Below, one piece after another: positions 1 to 9,818 of a stretch of DNA of 31,626 nucleotides (position 1 is the first letter of the stretch; each line of letters starts with the position of its first letter). Source of the stretch: RGIG7949 sp045628845. Lineage in GTDB: Bacteria; Bacillota; Clostridia; Oscillospirales; Oscillospiraceae. Under the pieces are notes generated by a model. That model did not search any database. It was given only the letters and a program-made list of their open reading frames with translations, and was not told the origin of the DNA. The stretch spans positions 1-31,626 of the forward strand of contig JAZQQE010000050.1 of assembly GCA_045628845.1 (NCBI GenBank), in the 5' to 3' direction. The position numbers were made by a program, and so were the translations under genes.

Positions 1-48
1 TGCTTCGGCGAGGAGCACATCAACACTCACATTGACTTTACGGAATAA
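1..48 (+). CDS. 3' end of an unidentified gene (partial)
   Basis: Reading from base 1, sixteen codons run open to a TAA at 46-48 and encode CFGEEHINTHIDFTE. This could be the C-terminus of a gene whose body lies left of the window. It would converge on the minus-strand beta-CASP gene. Fifteen residues are too few to name a family, and a chance open stretch of this length is possible. Confidence 0.35.
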   Translation, partial: CFGEEHINTHIDFTE

Positions 49-97
49 CATAAAGGCCCCAGAAGCGGGTCTTCGAAGGTCTTGCTTTATTGACTTA

Positions 98-1705
98 TCA
101 TCTGTCCCACTTTTCGACGAGCTTGAGTATCTCCTCGGTAAAGGATCGGAGGTCGCGGTTGGCTCCGCCGCGATTTCGTCCTATGACCTCGGTGAGCTTC
201 TTTCCCGCGGAAACGAGCAGCTCGTATACGGGGTTTTCCTTTCCCGAGGATGCGGACTTCGGCTTGCTTGCGACAGGAACTCCCCTGACGGAAACTCTGT
301 CCGCGATGAGATCGTATTCCTCGCCCGGCTCGGGAGCGTGGGCTCTGTAACCTCTCTCGCACAAGGTATCGGCAAATCCGGCAGCGACCTCGTCCTCGCC
401 ATGGACGACGAAGACCTGCTCCGGCTTCGGATCGACCGCGTCTATCCAGCGGATGAGCCCAGTTCTGTCGGCATGGGCGGAGAGTCCGTTGAGTGTCACT
501 ATGCGTGCGGCGACCTTTATCTCCTCGCCGAAGAGCTTTACCTTCTTGGCGCCGTCTGTGAGGATGCGTCCAAGCGTACCAGGAGACTGGAAGCCTACGA
601 ACACGACCGTGCTCTCCGGACGCCAGAGGTTATGCTTGAGGTGATGTCTGACACGGCCGGCGTCGCACATTCCGCTGGCGGAGATGATGACCTTTGGCGT
701 CATGTTAGTGTTCAGAGCCTTGGAATCCTCGAGGCTTTTGGAGAGCATGAGCCCGTCAAAGCAGAACATGCATCCGTCGTCACGCAGTATCTCCTCGGCG
801 TCCTTGTCTACGAAGCCGTCAAGGTCGGTGGAATAGATGTTCGTCGCCTCATTGGCGAGAGGGCTGTCGACGTACACCTTGAAGTCGGGCATGGACTTGA
901 CGAGGCCGCGTTCCTTGATCTCGCGGATGAAGTACAAAAGCTCCTGCGTACGGCCCACGGCAAAGGACGGGATGATGACGTTCCCGCCGCGTGCGAAGGT
1001 CGAGTCGAGAATCTCCGCGAGGCTCTCCGTGTAGCTCTCGGGAGGCTCGTGGTCTCTGTCGCCGTAGGTGCTTTCCATGATGACGTAATCCGCTCCGCCC
1101 TTAATAGTCTGCGGGTCTCGGACTATGGGCTGATTTATATTGCCTATATCGCCGGAGAAGACTATCTTCTTCGTCACGCCGTTCTCCGTCGCCCAGACCT
1201 CGACCGAGCCACTTCCGAGCAGATGGCCCGCATCATTGAAGCGGATGCGTATGCCGTCGAATACGTCTATCATCTCGCCGTACTCCGCGCCGCGGACGTT
1301 CGCGAGGACGGCGGTCACGTTTTCGGAGGTGTAAAGAGGCTCGACCGTGGGCTCTCCGCGGCGTTTCGCGCGTGTATTCTTATATTCCGCGTCGGACTCC
1401 TGGATGTGGGCGCTGTCCTGCAGCATGATGTCCATGAGGCGCGCCGTCAGCCTCGTCGCGTAAACGGGGCCGCGATAGCCGAGCTTCGCGAGGAACGGCA
1501 CACGTCCGCTGTGGTCTATGTGCGCGTGGGTGACGATGAGCGCGTCAATACCGGACGGGCTGAACTCCAGCTTATCGTTCGGCGTGTCGTTATCGTCCTT
1601 GCCCTGCCTCATGCCGCAGTCGACGACTATGCGTTTGCCCGCCGCTTCGAGCAGGAAGCAGCTTCCCGTGACCATTCTTGCCGCGCCGTAAAAAGAAAGC
1701 TTCAT
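98..1705 (-). CDS. MBL-fold/beta-CASP ribonuclease-like hydrolase
   Basis: A 535-residue metallo-beta-lactamase fold protein with the HxHxDH zinc motif at residues 60-65 (HAHIDH), a further metal histidine in AGHLLGSG (H161) and aspartate in FSGDIG (D186), then the beta-CASP domain (EST-YGDR, E211 onward) and the C-terminal LSAHAD motif typical of RNA-metabolising members. This is the YSH1/CPSF-like bacterial family (COG1236), which acts on RNA in the cytoplasm; the substrate here is unknown. The C-terminal ~70 residues are basic and serine/lysine rich and may be an add-on. Start ATG at 1705 has GGAGGAG seven bases upstream. It lies 22 bases downstream of the SLH gene and is probably co-transcribed. 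No key residue is missing. Confidence in family is high, in exact role low. Confidence 0.9.
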   Translation of the reverse strand: MKLSFYGAARMVTGSCFLLEAAGKRIVVDCGMRQGKDDNDTPNDKLEFSPSGIDALIVTHAHIDHSGRVPFLAKLGYRGPVYATRLTARLMDIMLQDSAHIQESDAEYKNTRAKRRGEPTVEPLYTSENVTAVLANVRGAEYGEMIDVFDGIRIRFNDAGHLLGSGSVEVWATENGVTKKIVFSGDIGNINQPIVRDPQTIKGGADYVIMESTYGDRDHEPPESYTESLAEILDSTFARGGNVIIPSFAVGRTQELLYFIREIKERGLVKSMPDFKVYVDSPLANEATNIYSTDLDGFVDKDAEEILRDDGCMFCFDGLMLSKSLEDSKALNTNMTPKVIISASGMCDAGRVRHHLKHNLWRPESTVVFVGFQSPGTLGRILTDGAKKVKLFGEEIKVAARIVTLNGLSAHADRTGLIRWIDAVDPKPEQVFVVHGEDEVAAGFADTLCERGYRAHAPEPGEEYDLIADRVSVRGVPVASKPKSASSGKENPVYELLVSAGKKLTEVIGRNRGGANRDLRSFTEEILKLVEKWDR

Positions 1706-1727
1706 ATACTTCTCCTCCGGATATTAC

Positions 1728-2822
1728 TCATCCTCTGCCGGACAGAATGAGCAGTCTTTCAAGCACCGCACACATCTGCCCGCGGTTTGCCGTGTCCGTC
1801 GGAAGGAACGCCGTTCCGCCGCTGACGTCGACACCATTGATTATTCCCATCGTCTGCATTTTTCTCACGGCGTCCGCCGCCCAGGAGCTTATCCTGTCGT
1901 TATCCGTAAATGTTACGGGGGCGTTTGCCGCGTAAACGTACCAAGAATATCGGGTCATGAATCTGTCGAGAATGAGGGCCATCTGCTCCCTCGTGATGAG
2001 GTCGTCGGGTCCGAACGTTTCATTATTGTATCCTGTGACGATGCCGAGGGACGCCGCCCAGGCGACGTACGGCCCGTACCAGGAGGACATGTCCACGTCC
2101 TTGAAGGAGGAAGTCCTGTACATAGACGTATTAACTCCCGCCACTCTGCCGAGGACGGTAACGAACATGGAGCGCGTTACCGCATCGTCGGGTGCGAAGC
2201 GGAAGCTGCCGACGCCGTTGACATAGCCTCTGTCGGCCATGTAGAGCACAGAGGTCTTCGCCCAGTGCCCGTCGAGATCTATGAACAGCGCGCCCTGCGG
2301 GAGAGTGCCCGTCGCGGAGTATTCGTAATATCCGTCGACGAGGCCGTACGCGTCGGAATACGCCGTTATGCGCACGGTCGAGGCCTCCGCGGCGAAGTAC
2401 CGCCTCCCCGCCGTCAGCACGGCGGTGCCGAAGTATTCGCTTCCGTCCGTCAGGTCGATGAGAGAGCCGGATTTGACCGTCGCGGCAAGGCTTCCGTACG
2501 ACGGGACGAAGGACGCGAACTGCGAGAGCTCCACCCAGCCGCCCGTGCTCATCGCGAGGGGCGCGAATTCGCCGGAATAATCCGTTCCGGACGGATCCTC
2601 GGGCTCGAGATACGTCAGGCGTTTTTCCGCGTCGTCAAGGATCTCCCCGAGCTGCGTGTCTGCCTTCGTCCGTGCCTGAGTCAGCAGGTCGCCTACGAAC
2701 GTGCCCTGCAGGAAACTCAGAGAGATGAGCGGATCACCCGCTCCTCCGCCCGTCACGGCGTACGCGGCGCCGCCGAAGGCAAGGAGCAGGACGAGTATTA
2801 AGATGGCAGCGGCACGTTTCAA
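1728..2822 (-). CDS. exported S-layer-homology (SLH) domain protein
   Basis: The protein starts with a classic signal peptide (KRAAAILILVLLLAFGGAAYA), followed by about 170 residues of unassigned region and three SLH repeats filling the C-terminal half, seen in HWAKTSVLYMADRGYVNGVG, WYGPYVAWAASLGIVTGY and WAADAVRKMQTMGIINGVD. SLH domains bind pyruvylated or similar secondary cell-wall polymers, so it should sit on the outside of a Gram-positive-type wall. Start choice: a TTG at 2822 has GGAGG six bases upstream and opens directly on the signal peptide; an ATG at 2861 is in frame but has no ribosome binding site. A longer reading frame to 3050 runs through the promoter and is not believed. The unassigned middle region has no recognised enzymatic motif. 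Confidence 0.85.
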   Translation of the reverse strand: MKRAAAILILVLLLAFGGAAYAVTGGGAGDPLISLSFLQGTFVGDLLTQARTKADTQLGEILDDAEKRLTYLEPEDPSGTDYSGEFAPLAMSTGGWVELSQFASFVPSYGSLAATVKSGSLIDLTDGSEYFGTAVLTAGRRYFAAEASTVRITAYSDAYGLVDGYYEYSATGTLPQGALFIDLDGHWAKTSVLYMADRGYVNGVGSFRFAPDDAVTRSMFVTVLGRVAGVNTSMYRTSSFKDVDMSSWYGPYVAWAASLGIVTGYNNETFGPDDLITREQMALILDRFMTRYSWYVYAANAPVTFTDNDRISSWAADAVRKMQTMGIINGVDVSGGTAFLPTDTANRGQMCAVLERLLILSGRG

Positions 2823-2878
2823 TACAGGCCTCCGAAAACCGCGCGAAGCTTCTCTGCGCATTTTGTCATTATACGTCG

Positions 2879-2907
2879 ATTTTAGCACAGCGTGCCCGAA
2901 ATAGCAA
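2879..2907 (-). promoter_or_regulatory. sigma-A-type promoter for the SLH/beta-CASP unit
   Basis: On the minus strand, TTGCTA (2907-2902) and TAAAAT (2884-2879) are separated by exactly 17 bases. Predicted transcription start is near 2872, giving a leader of about 50 bases to the TTG start at 2822 and only about 10 bases to the ATG at 2861, which favours the TTG start. Confidence 0.6.
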
Positions 2908-2950
2908 TTCGAAAATCCAAATGAAAGAAGTCCGATTTCTTCCTTTCTGC

Positions 2951-2979
2951 GTGACAATGCCGCATAGCGCGGCATAGAT
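2951..2979 (+). promoter_or_regulatory. weak promoter with an embedded inverted repeat upstream of the ATPase gene
   Basis: GTGACA at 2951-2956 is a one-mismatch -35 element. The spacer is almost entirely a perfect 7-base inverted repeat, ATGCCGC (2957-2963) and GCGGCAT (2969-2975), with a 5-base loop. The -10 region (ATAGAT, 2974-2979) is poor. The repeat could be an operator or a small hairpin; the promoter itself is uncertain. Confidence 0.35.
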
Positions 2980-3012
2980 ATGTGTAACGAAAACATGAAA
3001 GGAAGTGCAGCC

Positions 3013-4104
3013 ATGTCCGCCTCTGCGGCATTTTTTGCGGGCTCGAACACATGTTCCGGCTTCCGCTCGGGCTATGAGGCCTTTACGGGCGAAAAGGACG
3101 TAAAATTCATCCATATCATCAAGGGAGGGCCCGGCTGCGGCAAGTCGAGCTTCATGAAAGCCATCGCTTCCGCGATGCTCGACTGCGGCGTCGATGTGGA
3201 GTATCTATATTGCTCAGGTGACCCGACCTCGCTCGACGGTGTGTATTTTCCCGCTCTTGCGGCGGCGTATCTCGACGGCACGGCACCGCACGTGCTCGAG
3301 CCGTACTGCGCGGGGATAACGGGCGGCTACGTCGGTTTTTCCGAGTTTTACGACACGGACGGTCTCGCCGCGTGCGCGGATGAGGCGCTCGGACTCACCA
3401 AGGACTACAAGTCGGCCTACGCGCGGGCTTACGCCGCGCTCCGCGCTTACGGCGAGCTCATGAACACATCCGCTCCCGACCCTGCCGCAGAGCTTCGCGC
3501 CGCCGAGCGCGTCAGACTCATAACGAGGCGCACGCTCGGACGTGGGAAAAGCGATGCTCCCTGCATACGCGAGAGGCGGCTTGACGCCTTCACTTACAAG
3601 GGGACGGTGTTCTTCCACGAGACCGTCAGCGCTCTGTGCTCCCGCGTTGTCCTTCTCGACGACGAATACGGGCTCGCCTCCGGTGCGCTCCGTGCGTGTG
3701 AAAAGGAGGCCGTCTCGCTCGGGCACGACGTGATACGGAGTCTGCACCCTCTTTTCCCCGACAAGGTGAACGCCGTGCTCGTCCCCGGTGCTTCGTGCGC
3801 TTTTCTCGCCGCCGACAAAGAGCGTGCCAGGCTCTTCCGCGGGAGCAGGCACGTCAGGCTCGATTCTCTCGCCGCGAAAAGTGACACGCAGACGCGGCTC
3901 CGGCGCAGAAACGCCGAGCTCGGAGCGAAGCTGCTCGAGACGGCGCGGACGGAGCTGTCTTCCGCGAAAACGCTTCACGACAAGCTCGAAAACATCTTCA
4001 ATCCTTTCGTGGATTTCGGCGGAGTGTACGCGCTCGCGGACAGGCACGCGGAGATGCTTCGGACGGGCGCAAAATGCTTTGACAAATCCTCATCCGGTGT
4101 GTAA
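3013..4104 (+). CDS. P-loop ATPase of the PRK06851 family
   Basis: A 363-residue protein with Walker A GGPGCGKSS at residues 38-46, followed by DVEYLYCSGDPTSLDGV and DGTAPHVLEP, which match the conserved first half of PRK06851-type ATPases. The second half repeats the layout (GHDVIRSLHPLFPDKVNAV, residues 238-255), as expected for this duplicated family, but the place where a second Walker A should be reads RVVLLDDEYGLASG (211-224), without the G-x-x-G-x-G-K-S/T pattern. So the second site looks unable to bind nucleotide in the usual way. Start at 3013 is chosen for AAAGGAAG seven bases upstream; in-frame ATGs at 2980 and 2995 have no such site. The cellular role of the family is not known to me. 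The LeuA-like gene follows 36 bases downstream without a terminator. Confidence 0.75.
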   Translation: MSASAAFFAGSNTCSGFRSGYEAFTGEKDVKFIHIIKGGPGCGKSSFMKAIASAMLDCGVDVEYLYCSGDPTSLDGVYFPALAAAYLDGTAPHVLEPYCAGITGGYVGFSEFYDTDGLAACADEALGLTKDYKSAYARAYAALRAYGELMNTSAPDPAAELRAAERVRLITRRTLGRGKSDAPCIRERRLDAFTYKGTVFFHETVSALCSRVVLLDDEYGLASGALRACEKEAVSLGHDVIRSLHPLFPDKVNAVLVPGASCAFLAADKERARLFRGSRHVRLDSLAAKSDTQTRLRRRNAELGAKLLETARTELSSAKTLHDKLENIFNPFVDFGGVYALADRHAEMLRTGAKCFDKSSSGV

Positions 4105-4140
4105 AATATTCAAATAGCAATTTTCGCAGAGGTGTTACCT

Positions 4141-5619
4141 ATGATAAAGGACGTCGAAAACGGATCCCGCTCTTTTCCTGCCGTTCTGCTTTCCGACCGC
4201 ACGTGGCCGGACAGCGTGCCGACTGCCGCACCCGAATGGTGCAGTCTCGATCTGAGCCTCGGAAACTGCGTATCCGGCATGCAGATGAGCGTTTCGGATA
4301 AGACCCGCTATTTCACCATGCTCTGTGATATCGGTCTGCGCAGGATAGAGGTCGCCTCGACGGAGACCGATCTTGCCCTCCTGCGCGCTCTCGCGGAATG
4401 CGGACTCATTCCCGACGGAGTGACCGTGCAGGCCGCGGTACCCGCAGACGAGGAGGTCATAAAGCGCACCTTCGAGGCTCTGCGCGGAGTCCGAAAGGCC
4501 GCCCTGCGCCTCTGCGGTGATATTAAGTCCTCCGTCACCGCCGTCAGCGCGGCTTCTCTCATTCGTACCCTCGCCGGGAGCATTGACGGTACCGACGTCA
4601 GCTTCGGATTCACAGTCGAGGGCTTTTCCCCCGATAACGCAGACTCCGCCGCAGTCCTCTGCGAGGAGGTCATGAGGGCATTCGGTGCCTCCGAGGATAA
4701 AAAGATCGCCGTCACGCTCCCCTGCGCCGCAGACGACGTTCAGCCGAACCGCTTTGCCGACGCTGTGGAATACTTCCTGCGCAAGCTGCCCGACCGCGGC
4801 GCCGCCGTCGTCGGCGTAATGCCTCGAAACTTCCGCTGTACCGCCATCGCGGCCGCGGAGCTCGCTCTCCTTGCGGGCGCTGAGCGCATCGACGGAACTC
4901 TTCTCAGTACCGGTGAGCGCGGCGGCTTTGCCGATATCTCCGTGCTCGCGTCCGGGCTCGAGGCTCTCGGCATCCCCGGCGGACTCAACACCGACGCCAT
5001 TCCCGCCGCGCGCGAATTCTTCGTAAAGGCCGCCGGCGTACGTCTGCCTCCGCAGGGCAGCTCCTTCACAGGCGACGCGGCCTTCATCCTCGAAACGCAG
5101 TTCGGCTACTCCCTCCCGAGAGCGATGCAGACGGAATTCAACGAGCTCGTCCGCAAAGAGTCGGAGGGCGGCATCTCGCCGGATGGCATCTTCGATCTCT
5201 TTGAAAAGACGTACGTGACCGTCGCCAGCCCGTACCGTCTCGCCTCCTATTCCTTCGACGACAGGCCCGCCGGGGACGGACATTCCGAGGTGGGCTTCTC
5301 CGGCAAGCTCTATTATAACGACATAGAATATGATATATCCGGCAGCGGAAACGGCCCTATCGACGCCTTCTTCAATGCCATATCCGATCTGACGATATCG
5401 AGGTACCATTTCGTCAGCTACAGTGAGCACGCCGTCTCGACCGGCTCCGACTCGCGCGCCGCGGCCTACATCCAGCTCGAAACGCCCGACGGCAGGACGG
5501 TGTTCGGCGTCGGTATCTCGCACAACATCTATCTCGCGTCCATACGCGGCATCATCTGCGCGATAAACAGAGGCGTCGCTCTCCGCAGCGTCCACCCCGC
5601 CCCGCGCCGCACGTTCTGA
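4141..5619 (+). CDS. LeuA-like protein with a degenerate active site (2-isopropylmalate synthase homologue)
   Basis: A 492-residue protein that aligns end to end with the LeuA2 class of 2-isopropylmalate synthases (usually about 550-560 residues). Recognisable landmarks are VTLPCAADDVQPNRFADAVE (for the family's NLPATVE..PN..AD), AAAELALLAGAERIDGTLLSTGER, AFILETQFGYSLPRAMQTEF, and the C-terminal leucine-sensing dimer domain (about 370-477: GNGPIDAF, YSEHA, DSRAAAYIQLE, RTVFGVGI). The metal ligands are gone: the D-L-R-D-G-N-Q motif reads DLSLGNC (37-43), and the H-P-H-N-D motif reads MPRNF (227-231). About 60 residues carrying the SGSHQDAI region are also missing. It is therefore unlikely to condense acetyl-CoA with 2-ketoisovalerate. 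Start ATG at 4141 has AGAGGTG six bases upstream; a GTG at 4132 overlaps that site. A regulatory or new role is inference. Confidence 0.8.
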   Translation: MIKDVENGSRSFPAVLLSDRTWPDSVPTAAPEWCSLDLSLGNCVSGMQMSVSDKTRYFTMLCDIGLRRIEVASTETDLALLRALAECGLIPDGVTVQAAVPADEEVIKRTFEALRGVRKAALRLCGDIKSSVTAVSAASLIRTLAGSIDGTDVSFGFTVEGFSPDNADSAAVLCEEVMRAFGASEDKKIAVTLPCAADDVQPNRFADAVEYFLRKLPDRGAAVVGVMPRNFRCTAIAAAELALLAGAERIDGTLLSTGERGGFADISVLASGLEALGIPGGLNTDAIPAAREFFVKAAGVRLPPQGSSFTGDAAFILETQFGYSLPRAMQTEFNELVRKESEGGISPDGIFDLFEKTYVTVASPYRLASYSFDDRPAGDGHSEVGFSGKLYYNDIEYDISGSGNGPIDAFFNAISDLTISRYHFVSYSEHAVSTGSDSRAAAYIQLETPDGRTVFGVGISHNIYLASIRGIICAINRGVALRSVHPAPRRTF

Positions 5620-5634
5620 AAAAAGCACATAAAA

Positions 5635-5670
5635 AAGCACACCGCAAAACTGCGGTGTGCTTCTCTTTTT
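5635..5670. terminator. bidirectional rho-independent terminator
   Basis: A perfect 12-base-pair stem (5635-5646 with 5651-5662) closes a 4-base AAAC loop. It is followed on the plus strand by CTCTTTTT and preceded by an A-run that serves as the U-tract in the other direction. It sits between the convergent LeuA-like gene and the 106-residue gene. Confidence 0.9.
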
Positions 5671-5676
5671 CTGCCG

Positions 5677-5997
5677 TTACTCGGCGTCGGTCGCTCCGGA
5701 GAGTTCGTCAACGAGGGTGATGCGGTTGTTCTTGGCAAAGGTCTTGAGGCCGGCGATGTAACCGTCCCAGAACTTGCCTTCGTCATACTTGAAATAAGTA
5801 ATGGGCTGATTCTGATTCTTGACCTTGAGCTCGATGCATTCGCTCGGGGTGGACTTGAAAAGTCCCTTCTTCTCGCAGGGCTTGAAGGTGATCTCGAGGA
5901 TGTCGCTGTACTTCAGGTTCTTCATAGCGTAGTTGTTGCCGAAACGCACAACGGCCATAATTTCAGTTTTGTCAAAGAGAAGATGCTCTTTTGCCAT
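5677..5997 (-). CDS. hypothetical protein, 106 residues
   Basis: A small, soluble, basic protein (starts MAKEHLLFDKTEIMAVVRFG) with alternating short strand-like segments and a helix near the end (GKFWDGYIAGLKTFAKNN), which suggests a small beta-rich fold, perhaps pleckstrin-homology-like; this is a guess from residue pattern. I do not recognise the family. There is no signal peptide or membrane segment. Start ATG at 5997 has AAGGAG ten bases upstream. It is a single-gene unit with a near-consensus promoter and its own terminator, so it is probably well expressed. Codon use looks like the neighbours'. Confidence 0.8.
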   Translation of the reverse strand: MAKEHLLFDKTEIMAVVRFGNNYAMKNLKYSDILEITFKPCEKKGLFKSTPSECIELKVKNQNQPITYFKYDEGKFWDGYIAGLKTFAKNNRITLVDELSGATDAE

Positions 5998-6039
5998 GGA
6001 AATGACGCTCCTTCGTTTTTACAAAATGACAGTTTTCTG

Positions 6040-6067
6040 CTTATACTCGCATAATAACTGTTGTCAA
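6040..6067 (-). promoter_or_regulatory. strong promoter for the 106-residue protein
   Basis: On the minus strand a consensus TTGACA (6067-6062) and TATAAG (6045-6040) are 16 bases apart, about 45 bases upstream of the start codon at 5997. Confidence 0.75.
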
Positions 6068-6240
6068 GAGAAAAATCAACCTATTTATCAAAGATTTATC
6101 GTTAATATTTTTTTCCGCAGTGAATGACCTTGGGAGCCCGTCACCGGCGCCCGATACGTCCTCCCCTTCGTTTTCCTTATATTGTGACACATTATACTAT
6201 CCGCGCGGAATAAAATCCGATCTTTTGTGCGTATTTCTAT

Positions 6241-6269
6241 TTGCATTTTCAATACGGATGGTTTATTAT
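6241..6269 (+). promoter_or_regulatory. promoter for hppA
   Basis: TTGCAT (6241-6246) and TATTAT (6264-6269) are 17 bases apart. The start of transcription would be near 6276, leaving a leader of about 100 bases before the GTG start of hppA. Confidence 0.65.
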
Positions 6270-6378
6270 AGGTAATCATATTATGATACATGGAGTTATG
6301 TATATTACATGGGTCCATGAGTCGTATGGGACAGGTGACATCCCGTATCCCGAAAAAGAATTGAGGAGTGAATCGTAA

Positions 6379-8373
<1,995 letters not shown>

Positions 8374-8398
8374 TTCCCAATAAGAATCCCAAAAAGGC

Positions 8399-8434
8399 AG
8401 AGGCTGCCGCATATTTGCGGCAGCCTCTCTTCTT
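8399..8434 (+). terminator. rho-independent terminator after hppA
   Basis: A 13-base-pair stem (8399-8411 with 8416-8428), TATT loop, followed by CTTCTT. The tail is only moderately T-rich, so some read-through into the MATE gene is possible; I see no separate promoter between this hairpin and that gene. Confidence 0.85.
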
Positions 8435-8461
8435 ATCCCGACCATGAAAGGAGGCGGCCGT

Positions 8462-9808
8462 ATGAATGATCTCACGACAGGGCGTCCGTTCAGCGTTATT
8501 CTCCGATTCTCCATTCCCCTTCTGATAAGTACGGCGCTCCAACAGCTCTACAACATTGCAGACAGCATCATAGTCGGTCAATTCACGGGCTCGGCGGGTC
8601 TTGCCGCGATAGGCTCCGCTTATCCCGTAACGCTCTTCTACATCGCGGTCGCGACCGGATCAGCCATGGGCTGCTCGGTCGTCGTTTCACAGCTATTCGG
8701 CGCGCGGCGTTTCCGGGAGCTCAAAAGCGCCGTCAGCACGGTGCTCGTTTCCCTCGCAGTATTCGGTGCCGTTCTCGCTCTTGTGGGAGTCCTCTGTGCA
8801 GGGCCTCTTATGCGGCTCCTGCGCGCTACCGGAGATACGCTCGAGGGCGCTTCCGTCTACCTTGCAATATATTCGGCGGGCGTCCTTCCGATGCTCGTTT
8901 ATAATGCGGCTTCGTCGGTTTTCACCGGGCTCGGCGACCCGAAGCTCCCGCTCTGGCTCCTCCTCTTCTCTTCCGTCCTCAATATAGGACTCGACCTCCT
9001 CGCCGTTGCGGTACTCGACCTCGGCGTGCTCGGCGCGGCCTGGGCCACGACCATATCCCAGCTCGCCGCCGCGGTGCTCTCGCTCGTTATTCTCCGCAGG
9101 CGTATCAGAAAGAATTTCGCCGAAGAAGATGCTCCCTTCTTCTCGGCCCCTCTGCTGCGCGACATGACGAAGATAGCACTCCCCTGCATCTTCCAGCAGG
9201 CCTGCGTCGCTCTCGCGCACACGATAGTGCAGAGCCTCGTGAATACCTACTCGACCTCCGTCATCGCAGGCTACGAGGCCGCCTCAAAGCTTCATAACTT
9301 CGCATACATGAGCTTCAATACCCTCGGTACGGCTCTTTCAACATATGTCGCGCAAAATCACGGCGCGAGGCAGCGCGAGCGCATCCTGCGCGGCTACAAC
9401 GTTTCGACGCTCATCTGCCTCGTTCTGACTCTCATAGTCATCGCGATAATGCAGATATTCCCCCGTCAGCTCCTCGGTATCTTTACCGACAGCGGCGCGT
9501 ATCCCGAGGTCATCGAGACCGGAGTGAAGTATCTGCGCATCATCTCCCCCGATTACCTGCTCATCTGCCTCATAATCACGACCGGCGGCTATCTCCGCGG
9601 AGTCGGCCGCGCACGTGATTTCTTCCTGCTCACGGTCATGGACTTCGCCATCCGCGTTTCGATGTGCTTTGCTCTCACGAAATGGCTTGGCAGCTACACA
9701 GGTCTCTTCTGGGCATGGTACTGCGGCTCCTTTGCCGACTGCCTCTGCTGCTTCATAATCTATCTGCGCGCGATGAAGAACAAGGACTGCCGCTATCTCG
9801 AGGCGTGA
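8462..9808 (+). CDS. MATE family efflux transporter
   Basis: A 448-residue protein with about twelve membrane segments. The N-terminus (LTTGRPFSVILRFSIPLLIS, then LQQLYNIADSIIVGQF) is the typical MATE opening of the NorM/DinF-like branch common in Clostridia; the two halves show the family's internal repeat. Members export drugs or metabolites in exchange for H+ or Na+; the substrate here is unknown. The start at 8462 is chosen because AAGGAGG lies seven bases upstream; the in-frame ATG at 8444 overlaps that ribosome binding site. It follows the hppA terminator by about 30 bases. The methyltransferase gene starts 10 bases after its stop. Confidence 0.93.
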   Translation: MNDLTTGRPFSVILRFSIPLLISTALQQLYNIADSIIVGQFTGSAGLAAIGSAYPVTLFYIAVATGSAMGCSVVVSQLFGARRFRELKSAVSTVLVSLAVFGAVLALVGVLCAGPLMRLLRATGDTLEGASVYLAIYSAGVLPMLVYNAASSVFTGLGDPKLPLWLLLFSSVLNIGLDLLAVAVLDLGVLGAAWATTISQLAAAVLSLVILRRRIRKNFAEEDAPFFSAPLLRDMTKIALPCIFQQACVALAHTIVQSLVNTYSTSVIAGYEAASKLHNFAYMSFNTLGTALSTYVAQNHGARQRERILRGYNVSTLICLVLTLIVIAIMQIFPRQLLGIFTDSGAYPEVIETGVKYLRIISPDYLLICLIITTGGYLRGVGRARDFFLLTVMDFAIRVSMCFALTKWLGSYTGLFWAWYCGSFADCLCCFIIYLRAMKNKDCRYLEA

Positions 9809-9818
9809 ATACAGCCGT

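Larger units (their letters stand above)
5998..6378. other. 381-base divergent intergenic region
   Basis: This AT-rich gap (relative to its surroundings) holds the promoter of the 106-residue gene on the left and the hppA promoter on the right, with a leader of about 100 bases before hppA. The part 6100-6180 has no gene, tRNA or riboswitch pattern that I recognise. A short minus-strand reading frame at 6088-6318 covers both promoter regions and has no supporting ribosome binding site, so it is not called. Confidence 0.6.

Noticed and set aside
32..1750. A 572-codon open frame antisense to the beta-CASP gene
   Set aside because: The minus-strand frame has intact catalytic motifs and a good ribosome binding site; the plus frame is a GC-rich shadow.
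6088..6318. A 76-codon minus-strand open frame upstream of hppA
   Set aside because: It covers two promoter regions, has no ribosome binding site, and its translation does not look protein-like.
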